Of a stretch of DNA of 64,000 nt, positions 35,376 through 44,900 are shown piece by piece. Location: NCBI GenBank assembly GCA_936450465.1, contig OW388299.1, forward strand, positions 38,761,548 to 38,825,547, in the 5' to 3' direction. The position numbers and the translations under genes are program-made. The DNA is from Gibbula magus. Its lineage: Eukaryota; Mollusca; Gastropoda; Trochida; Trochidae. The first letter of the stretch is position 1. Every line of letters begins with the position of its first letter. A model generated the notes under the pieces. The model saw only the letters and a program-made list of their open reading frames with translations. It made no database searches and was not told the origin of the DNA.

Positions 35376-37455
35376 CTTGCACTTCCTGGAGTGGACGCAA
35401 TCTGCGTAACGAAAATACAACGTTTACTATACATAGCAAAACAAGTTTTGCACCCCTAAGTTTTTCACCAGTAAACGTTGTCTGATAAGAAAGTAGACAA
35501 TGTATCAGATGTGATAATGACAGTTTAACAAAGCAAATTTCATTTCATTCTGATAACGTTTCACTACTTGTGATATCTGCATCATACAATTCTGCTTTTT
35601 TGGTGTCCAGGAACAAGTAGTGTTACACTGAAAATGTAATGTAATGTGAGTAATTCCATTCTTTCAAGTGAATTGATGAACCTTTGCCGTTCAACAAAAC
35701 GTCACTAGTTACAGAAGTATGCCCCTTCAGAATCAGAATTTTTAAACCAAAAAAAACACGTTTGAAAGTTGCTAACTGACAAAATCCGGTCTGTATGACT
35801 GTAATAACACCTCTAAATCATAGAGAAGTGTTTAGTTAAGAATTGAACTTAAAAACATCTCAGATATATTCAAAAATCGTAATATTGCCAAGGTATCAAA
35901 CTTTCGATATATAAGTAAGGTGTACATTTTTTTTGCTATGTATATTTTCATTGGACCGGACTCCGGCCGTTAGTTTTATTTCATAAATATGTGTACTGGG
36001 AGTTATAAATTGTTATTGAATAATCGAATTGTACCACGAACATATTGTACCTGTCGTTATTCTGTTCACTACATGCATGATAGATTGTTTCAAAACAAGA
36101 CTGAGCTATACACGCATCTACTTTCACTGCACATGACTACATCCTAAAATAAAGTGTGTGGTCCACAAAAGTCATATGTTCATGTGTATAATTGTCTCAT
36201 CTAATATACAATACTAAAACGTTATTATTCATGATTTTCGCTGTTTTTAGGTAGTTTCATAAGAATTACTTCTTTATACAGTCGTGGTAAAGGGCTAATA
36301 TCCGCATTACGAACTTTAGCCCTAACCTTTAAATCAGGTCTCATCTTTAACAAAAATATATTGTGTCTACATGAAACCATCAATATCATATATGTTGTGT
36401 GTGTGTGTATAAAAACTAGTCCCAATCAAGAACCCTAATATGTATTTCGGAGTATCATTTTGGCTCTTTATAGACCTTTTTATACGATTTGTAAAATGAT
36501 TTCATTAAAGAAAAGAAAGTGGGTGTTCCTTTGAATTATATAGGTTTCCAATGAAGTTTTTAAAGTGCCTCTTAAATAATAAAATATTACATGTGTATGT
36601 GAGAAATTAAACGCGGAGACACATCGTAGTCGTCATGAGTCTTTTATGTGCGCATCTTCAACTGAGGGCGAACACTTTGTCAATTTGACTTGAAGTTCAG
36701 TGGACTGTTGTATATTGTTCTCCTCGCTCAGGTTATATCTAAAAACTAAACATTCCGTTTCCACAGACTATTTTGGGATGGGAGGGGTCATGTCGGGGTT
36801 ATATCACAGTCTCGACATTTTCAGATTGTCATTTTGCATAATTAACAAAACATTTCTTTTATGACAATTTCTAACTCTTGTATTGTCTCCTCTCAAATTC
36901 TTTTCAGATGGAATGTGAAATCAAATATTAAGTTTTCTGTTATGCTCTGGAATAACATATTAGTTTGAAATATAAATAGAAGATCATCTGGATTATATTG
37001 TTGGATATTTTCATCAGCTTTCGGATTTTCCGAATAATGAGTATGTGGCAATAATCAAGAAAATTGCATCACCCACTTCATCCGAAAACGTCGGTTTTAA
37101 ATCAATATTTATCATCACATTTCTACTTTAAATCATAATTATATTTTACTTAGTACATTTTTAAAAACAAATTTTTAAATATTCCGGAAAATTTGACAGT
37201 GACCCATCAGTATATAGTGATGAAATACGAAGCGTACATAAAATCGTTGATTTCATCTTTTATAACATAATTTGGAGTGGGATACTCGGTTCTATCAGTA
37301 AAATAAACCCTCTATCAAGCTACAGTGGTCTATCTAAGCTACTGAGTGACGATAAACAATGACAATGTTATGACGTCAATATCAGCTTGCGAAGACTGTA
37401 CGTTTACTATTGAAATCACTCCACATCAACATTAAACACAGATATAATTATATAA
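35376..37455. other. No gene seen
   Basis: AT-rich, short open frames only, no recognisable domain or repeat. Confidence 0.55.
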
Positions 37456-37456
37456 T

Positions 37457-37614
37457 AAATAGAATATCTGTTTTTCCTTGACAAATACCATGTTTATCTC
37501 ATCTTGTGAGGTAGAAAAGTTAATATATTTATACTATATCTATCTACTTTTCTACCTCACTCGATGAGATAAAAATGGTATTTGTCAAGAAAAGACAGAT
37601 ATATCCTCTATTTA
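37457..37614. mobile_element. Palindromic MITE, family H, copy 2
   Basis: Outer arms 'aatagaatatctg' and 'cagatatatcctctatt', inner arms 'catgtttatctcatcttg' and 'cgatgagataaaaatgg', and 'gaggtagaaaagtt' opposite 'ttttctacctcac'. This copy shows the full arms of about 70 bp. Confidence 0.88.
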
Positions 37615-37917
37615 TTAAATAGTATTCAATTAGCCAAGCTTCGTTTCTTTTCCAAATGGCACATTGAATTTTTCTATCTATATGCACGATAACTCGCATT
37701 TATTATATGCTACCATTCATGAAAATACCTGAATTGTCCATCACTCAACGAGAGACAAGTGATATCACACTGAAAACACTATTTCTTAAACTGAGAAAAG
37801 CGATATCTTCACGGAATTGAAATAGTAATCTACTTTTCCCCGTGAAAGAACCAAAACTGGTGGATGTCAAATTATTTGTGTTTGTATTCAGTAATAAATA
37901 TTCTGCTGTAGTCAACA

Positions 37918-38127
37918 CCAGGGCCGTGTTCAAAAGAGGTTTCAAAGTAATCGCTCAATTAGCGATTACTTTTAAACCTCTCTTGAACACGATTGCTACG
38001 TAGCAAAGCGAGCGAACTTTGAGGTTTTGCGTCGTGTCGTTCAGGAGAGAATGAGCGCTACTTGAGTGCTACATTGAGCAATCAATGAGCAATTATAAGC
38101 GCTCGCTGTTATGGAACGCAGCCCTGA
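37918..38127. mobile_element. Inverted-repeat MITE-like element, family I, copy 2
   Basis: Ends 'ccagggccgtgttc' and 'ggaacgcagccctg' are inverse with mismatches. An inner palindrome 'taatcgctcaattagcgatta' (centre about 37964) and 'ctacgtagcaaagcgagcg' are shared with 29765-29950. Confidence 0.8.
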
Positions 38128-38357
38128 AGTTGTCTGTGCGGAGAGGGTGTCCCAAGAGTTTCATTTTGAAATTTATCATCTTGTGGTAAAATGTCACTGA
38201 CTTTCTTACATTTTGTAGTTGCTGTACTAAAGTGAATCCTGGATTCTTGAGTTTCTGAGCTCTCAAGAACTTAGAGCTAAACCAATGTTGATATATGTAT
38301 TCATCACTTAATGTTACTAAGCACTAACAGAACTTCTAGCTCCAGCCAGTTTTTTAA

Positions 38358-38545
38358 AAGAAATTCAGCAAAGCCTTCGTCGTTATGAATTGTGGTGAAA
38401 CCTTCGAGCATCACCTGTAATTCGCAAACCATGGGTGGTACTACGCTGAAGACAAAGTTGCCAAGCTCCTGGCGGGATTCGAACCCCAAACCTCTTGATC
38501 CAACGCCAAATGTGCAAACGATTGCGATATCCCATCCCACATTCT
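38358..38545 (-). mobile_element. tRNA-derived SINE, decayed copy
   Basis: On the minus strand a degenerate tRNA head with a B-box-like GGTTCGAATCC (about 38474-38484) is followed by a body with 'accatgggtggtacta' and 'ggtgaaaccttcgagcat' (plus-strand spelling), shared with the SINE at 43690-43994. Confidence 0.75.
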
Positions 38546-38727
38546 ATGTGTGTAATATAAGTCCTTGATTTTTGGCACTGGAGACTCAAAATCATGTAAG
38601 TTTTATATATTCACGTTCTAAATGAACCAACAAAAGGCTTTCAGCAATTAAGCATCACATGCAATCTTTTTCTGATTTGTTCAGCGTTGAGGTAATTTTG
38701 AGTTTAACGTGAAAACTGTATGAAAAG

Positions 38728-38942
38728 CAACTTCCCAAAGCAAGGTATAACTCTTGTCAGTCTCCATTACTGGACGAGTTAGACCTTGCAGTATTTCCTT
38801 AAGATCTCTGTACCAAGAAATTAGAAATCACTATGCATTTCAGGTGCAGCGATCGACTATCTTGGCACGGCATAGAGAGGGAAATACTGCAAGGGTTAAA
38901 TCAGCCAGTAATGGAGACTGGCAAGAGTTATGAAAAGATGAC
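38728..38942. mobile_element. MITE-like element, family C, copy 3
   Basis: 'aaggtataactcttg' and 'cagtctccattactgg' mirror 'ccagtaatggagactgg' and 'caagagttatg'. 'ccttgcagtatttcctt' mirrors 'ggaaatactgcaagg'. This is the best preserved copy. Confidence 0.88.
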
Positions 38943-39185
38943 ATACTGGGATTTATCAATGAAATAAACTGTCTATCAAGCTACAGTGAAAAATAACTTA
39001 TAACTTATATTTTCACTGTGACGAGTGACTGCTATAATTTGATGTCATAAAACAATGGTCTGACGCAGCGAATTAGCTAATTATGACGTCACAGTGTTAC
39101 TGTGGTGACAGGCTGTTCCGTGCATCCACTCAGCGTGAAAAACCTTTTTCGGACGCAATTACAAGGATAGCATCATAATTATAAT

Positions 39186-39864
39186 AAATAGAATATCCGT
39201 CAATTCTTGACAAATTCAATGTTTATCTCATCTCGTGAGGTAGAAAAGTTTTAAACATGGCTGTGCCACTCATGAAATTATAACCTTTCGACCTCACTCG
39301 ATGAGATAAACATGGTATTAGACAAGAAAAAGACAGATATCCTCTATTAATCAACTCGTGTTGATAAATTTGATACCCATAAGATACTTCTCTATATAAT
39401 GGTGCGTCCAATCATATCTGAACAGCTATCATCGTTAGCTATAACTTGGAACCAGAGAACCACAAGTGGTCATACTGTCCTGTAAAGTAAGATACGCACT
39501 CCCACAATTCAATCTCTTTAAGAACCATTTTGATACATTGAAATCCATGTTTATCTCATCTCGTGAGGTAGAAAAGTTACATATATTTAAACATGGCTGT
39601 GCCACTCGTGAAATTATAACCTTTCGACCTCACTCGATGAGATAAACATGGTATTAGTCAAGAAAAAGACAGATATCCTCTATTAATCAACTCGTGTTGA
39701 TAAATTTGATACCCATAAGATACTTCTCTATATAATGGTGCGTCCAATCATATCTGAACAGCTATCATCGTTAGCTATAACTTGGAACCAGAGAACCACA
39801 AGTGGTCATACTGTCCTGTAGAGTAAGATACGCACTCCCACAATTCAATCTCTTTAAGAACCAG
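39186..39864. repeat. Tandem 336-bp duplications containing MITE family H
   Basis: A 336-bp unit (family H palindrome plus about 180 bp ending 'caattcaatctctttaag') is present twice here: 'caattc' falls at 39505 and 39841. A third copy follows at 41127-41460 beyond an insertion. Copies are over 95% identical by eye, so the duplications are recent. Only the first copy keeps the left outer MITE arm. Confidence 0.93.
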
Positions 39865-39919
39865 GTAAGGTACAGGGGGACCCCACCGTGGCCGGACGGG
39901 CTGGTGTTTGTAGAGTGGT

Positions 39920-39953
39920 GACCGGTTTCGTTCGAATTGAACTCATCAGACCA
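39920..39953 (-). ncRNA. Minimal hammerhead ribozyme, family 2
   Basis: Minus strand: TGGT, CTGATGA (39943-39949), stem II GTTC-AATTC-GAAC (39930-39942), GAAA (39926-39929), CCGGTC, ACCA. TGGT pairs with ACCA as stem I. ACCGGT is self-complementary, giving a palindromic stem III that needs a partner molecule. The sequence is unrelated to family 1 outside the core, yet every helix is kept. Cleavage would follow GUC at 39920. Confidence 0.75.
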
Positions 39954-39979
39954 AGTGACACTACAGAGAAGTGAGAGCC

Positions 39980-39987
39980 TTTATATA
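39980..39987 (-). promoter_or_regulatory. TATA box of the hammerhead element
   Basis: TATATAAA on the minus strand ends about 30 bp before the ribozyme, so transcription would start almost exactly at its 5' edge. Confidence 0.5.
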
Positions 39988-40777
39988 GTGCTGAAGAACG
40001 CCGGTGTCTATTGTGACGTCACAATGGCGCTATTTCCGGTTCCGGTTCCGGTGGCGGTGGAAGACACGTCACGGGATAGAGAGGCCATAGAGACGGCTGT
40101 GGGTCTGCAGAAGACTGCCTGGAGACCAGTGTAATCCGGGACAAATAGCGGAATGAGTTGACAACGTACAGTAATAGACAATAAAGTTGTCTATAGGTAT
40201 AACACACGTCTTAGGGTTTATGTATTACAAATTGAATACACTGTTTCGCATGCAACAGAGGAAGAAAGCTAAATGCAGCTAGAATTCAAAACAATGTTGT
40301 GTTTTGTTAAGATAAGGATTTAGGGGTCTCAGTAATGTGAGACTCGGGGCCCTCATTTACTTGATGTAGTAAAGAGGTAAACAGACACGTCGGGAATATA
40401 TCAGCATTATATATGAACTTGTGAAATTGTAATAGATTTTCACTGACCTGCCTACTCTACTAGTTTGTAGAGAGGGGTTGACTAAATTTGAGAAATAGTC
40501 TTGTTTAAGTTTTGACTCTCAGTATAATATATAAATAATTTAACAAGGTTGTTAAATTTCACAGTTCTATATAATATTCACATTGAGTTGCAACGTAAAT
40601 TTATTAATAATCACAATATGACATCAACAGGTGTATGGAAGTCGAATGGTTGTGCACTTTACAATACTGTAATTGTATTGTACTAGAATCTGTGAGAGCC
40701 TATCGCTCCACCTGATGATTGTGGCTAAATATATCAGAGTGTACACAGGTGTGTACACGTTAAAAGTAAATAGAAAA

Positions 40778-41113
40778 AGAGGGATAATTTAGCCATCAAT
40801 CGGGAGACAACATGCAGTATGAAACTTTATAGCTCTAATTACCACCAAGCATGAGGAAAGATGTATCTCCGGTGGTAGCTTCACTCTAAGTGTAAGGACT
40901 TAGATAGAACAGGGACTACAGTTCTATTTGTATTTAATTACTTTAAATGATGGCGTTTTCGACTTCAAACTGTAGTCCCTGTTCTATCTAAGTCCTTACA
41001 CTTAGAGTGAAGCTACCACCGAAGATACATCTTTCCTCATGCTTGGTGGTAATTAGAGCTATAAAGTTTCATACTGCATGTTGTCTCCCGATTGATGGCT
41101 AAATTATCCCTCT
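40778..41113. repeat. 146-bp inverted repeat with 44-bp loop
   Basis: Arms 40778-40923 and 40968-41113 are complementary with essentially one mismatch ('atctccggtgg' against 'ccaccgaagat'). The loop is 40924-40967. It forms one end of the inserted element. Its transcript would be a long double-stranded hairpin. Confidence 0.95.
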
Positions 41114-41126
41114 CTTTAAGAACCAG

Positions 41127-41460
41127 TTTGATACATTGAAATCCATGTTTATCTCATCTCGTGAGGTAGAAAAGTTACATATATTTAAACATGGCTGTGC
41201 CACTCGTGAAATTATAACCTTTCGACCTCATTCGATTAGATAAACATGGTATTAGTCAAGAAAAAGACAGATATCCTCTATTAATCAACTCGTGTTGATA
41301 AATTTGATACCCATAAGATACTTCTCTATATAATGGTGCGTCCAATCATATCTGAACAGCTATCATCGTTAGCTATAACTTGGAACCAGAGAACCACAAG
41401 TGCTCATACTGTCCTGTAGAGTAAGATACGCACTCCCACAATTCAATCTCTTTAAGAACC
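41127..41460. repeat. Third copy of the 336-bp unit (MITE family H)
   Basis: Nearly identical to 39529-39864, with a few substitutions such as 'cattcgattagataaac'. It marks the right side of the insertion. Confidence 0.93.
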
Positions 41461-41462
41461 AG

Positions 41463-41980
41463 TTTGATACATTGAATTCAATCTAAGAAGCACTTTACTA
41501 TATTTACCCTATCGCATGAAAATACATCTGTGATTTCAGGGCAGAGTTATTAGTTAGTATTTGTAACAAGCGACCTAGCTAAAATCAGGACAATAAAACT
41601 GAAACAAAACATGCCATTTATGTCATAATGTTCATGTTAACAGATGAAATATTTCCTGAGGAAGTGTAAGAAATGAAATTATTTAAGCGCATTCATTCTC
41701 ATTTTATTTCTATTTAACAAAATACAGCCATCTGGATGTGAACAGAAGATTATTTTAGTGAAATAATATGAAATTTTTTTTTTTTTTTTAAATTTTTGCA
41801 GTAAGTCAATTATCTTTTTAATCCAACATGTTCATAAACATTTACACAAACACACATTTAGCACTTGAATTCAGATCATTAAATATTTCCTTTCAGTAGA
41901 TCCATTTACAATGTCAAACACAGATGAACCGCAAATTTGTTTCATAAAGGGGAAATAACTCTAAATAGATTAATGTTTGA
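41463..41980 (-). other. 3' flank of MRPL38
   Basis: No gene. A minus-strand AATAAA (plus TTTATT, 41703-41708) lies about 275 nt after the MRPL38 stop and is a candidate poly(A) signal. A T-run is at about 41776-41789. Confidence 0.5.
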
Positions 41981-44900
41981 TCACTGTCCTGGCAAATTTT
42001 TCCACTGATGTCGACCGAGTCTGATGTTTTTACTCCTAGTTTTCTGCCAACTGGCCATTGTGTTGGCAAATGGAACAAGTGATGGATATTTTGGTTTTGG
42101 TTTGTTCTCCTGAAATGGCGATATCCTCTTCAACTTCTCCTTTAAGACTTCTTCGTTGATGTCTTTCACATCACGATATCGGTCTAAATAACTGCAAAAG
42201 AAGATTTTGAAATTAAATAACGACATTCCAACTTTAACAAATTGTACTTGTTGATTTCATAACAAATCTTGATTATGCTTGTGAGAATTAAATACCTTCA
42301 CAATAGAATAGAAGCAACATCATAACGCTGAAGGGCTGAACAAATTATTACCATTCTAAAAAAACAACTTACAGGAATCTCAACTCATTACAAAAGAATA
42401 ATATGGGACTCGTCACTAGCTAAACATAACCTATCCCCGAAAATCCAGGAACCCCAGTGTAAACAGCACATAAGATATGTAATCAAAGTATAAAGCAACT
42501 TAAGGGTTAATGTTGCTTCAAAGATTATTGAATGGAGGCAGCTAGAAAGCTATGTTTGCAGGACCAAGTTTATATCATCATTCTGAGACGAAGCAGTGAA
42601 ACCTGTCTAAAACTAGACACCCATCAATTGCAGATCCAGACAGGGTCTCCCTGTTACCCTCTGGTATTGAGTATTGGAGGATAGCACAGACGAAGCATGC
42701 TGTGCGATCTTGGTACTCACAGATTGAAAGATTCTCTATGTGGGTATTTCTTCTGTTTGGGATGATATGGTGGTGGATGAATGAACTCAAATTTTGGCTC
42801 AGGCATATCTGAAAATAGATAGTTGTAAATACACATATACTAACTGGCTTTGAAGATCTTTGTAACTGGAGGGTTGCATCATTTTAGTGATTAAATCTTA
42901 TCCCTCCCTTTGACTTGCTCAATCTTGAACATGATAGAAAGTAAAGGAATTTCAGAAAAAGAATGTATCCTATTGCAGACAGTGTCGTCCAGAATAAATT
43001 CCAGCAAAACCATTCTAAATGGCCAATTTACAAAAACCTAATTAACTCATCAAAAAATAATATAATCCATGATTGAGCAGAAAGGGATCCAGGAACCCCC
43101 CCCCCCCCCCCCCCTTTGAGATTTGGTACAAGTAAATGATATAACCCCATCCCCTGAAAATTTGTGTAAGTTAGCCACTGACTAAAAGCTAACCTAAAAT
43201 AGTCTGTGGCAGGCAGTAAAGGGTTGGTATACCTAGTTCCTGTCTGAAGAATGTCCTGACAGACGGGTCCCAGCGAGACTGGAAGAATGAGACTGCGGCA
43301 GGAGTCAGTTCGTCCTGTCGAGCTCCATAGAACTCCAGTGTGCTGAAGGTTCTCTCACTGAGTGACAAGCTGAAGGACAACAGGTGTAATCAATCCGACT
43401 TTCTCTATCATCATTTTGTACAGGTGTAAACCATCACAATTTGGTAACAAAGAAGTTCTTTTTTGTTAATATCTATTTCTTATTTTCATATTCCCATAGG
43501 AAAAAGTCATTTTAGTACAGTTCAATTATGGTAAAAGATCTCAACTATATTATCAGAGAAATTTAACAGTCAAACATAGTCTGATTCAAATTGACCCTTT
43601 TCTGTGAACAAGATAACCTGAGCAAGTTCGTATCTCGCTAGGTGCTATATTTTGCAATTTGTTTTCCAGAATAAGGTCACTTTTAATAAGGTCAGGTGAG
43701 TTGAGGTGAGCTTTCAATAGTATTTCACTTATATCGCGGCTGCTAGTAATAAGGCAGGGAGAAAGCCTGCAACGCCATGTGGCTATGCATTGCAGTGAAA
43801 CCTGCGAGCATCGACTGGATCTAGCGAACCATGGGTGGTACTATGCTGAAATTCAGTGTAGAATTGCACCCAAACCTTACTGCGTGTAGAACTGTTCTCT
43901 ACTGCAGACAAAGTTGCCGTGCCCCTGGTGGGATTTGAACCCCGGACCTCTTGGTCCGAAGCCGAACGCGCTAACCACTGCGCTATCCCGCCCCACTTTT
44001 AATCAGACTGTCAAACATATGTCATCAATGTAACGTAGCACACAACATCACATAAATCAAATTGACAATTTCAACTATATATTATATGATGAAGGCAAGT
44101 TTAAAAGAAGACAGCACAGTTCTGATTTAACCATTTCCACAAAGCAAATTTAGCCATGAAATGAACTGCAACTATGTCTCTAACATTGACCATTGACCTA
44201 TTATAAATTTAGTGTAGTTGTAATACTTGTCAAATTCGGCAATAGTAGTAGCAATATTGCCAAAACGGCGTTACTAAATAACTCACTCAGTGTTATTTAA
44301 TCTCTTTACAAAAACAACAATAATTGTTAATTTATTATAATATTTTACCATTTTTGTGACCGTTTTTCTTCTGCAAGATCCACTCTCCCTTCCTGTTTAT
44401 ACAGAACAAAGACATAGCGTAGAAACCCAACTCCTTTTGGAGGGAATGGACGCATGTAGTTACAGATTGTCTCCCCTTTCTCTATATCACAGCCTGGGAT
44501 GTTTGCTCTGTCAACAGATATCAAATAAAGTGTAAAAGTAAAACAATATTTCTACCATCACATTGCTGGATACTCAATTCTGTTTGGTTTTCCAGAAAAC
44601 TTAAAGGCATTCAATTCTGGATTGAACTTCCTTTGATTTGAGCGCCCCTTCATCACATATGCATTCATGCCTTGTGATGTCACAGTCCATCAGAACAGAT
44701 ATAAAATTAAGTGTTAAAAGTTGGAGGGAGGGGAAAAGTCACCCAAATTATGTGCAAGAAAAGGTTTGGAAACCCCCTCCCCCAACTTCAATCAATGTTG
44801 ACTCAGAGAGCCTTTTAATTGATTCTCTTGTTTCAGCTAGTATTCATTTATTGCAAAGGAACTTGAACAACCATTGTGGGTAGTCCCAAAAGTACAAAAG

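Larger units (their letters stand above)
39865..41110 (-). mobile_element. Inserted retroelement with hammerhead, TATA box and terminal hairpin (1,246 bp)
   Basis: This block interrupts copies two and three of the 336-bp array and is flanked by a 16-bp direct repeat 'tctctttaagaaccag' (39849-39864 and 41111-41126). That sequence occurs once at the uninterrupted junction, so this is a genuine target-site duplication. Oriented on the minus strand, it runs: 146-bp hairpin (41110 to 40778), about 640 bp of AT-rich sequence, a GC-richer part, TATATAAA (39980-39987), a hammerhead core (39949 to 39920), then 55 bp to the end. It has no reverse transcriptase, so it is non-autonomous; Penelope-like or retrozyme-like is my inference. 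Confidence 0.7.

Noticed and set aside
40707..40735. Third hammerhead candidate at 'cacctgatgattgtgg'
   Set aside because: CTGATGA is present but there is no GAAA and no stem II downstream.
43928..43994. Functional tRNA-Arg gene
   Set aside because: A and B boxes are present but the acceptor and T stems do not close and a SINE body follows, so it is a SINE head.
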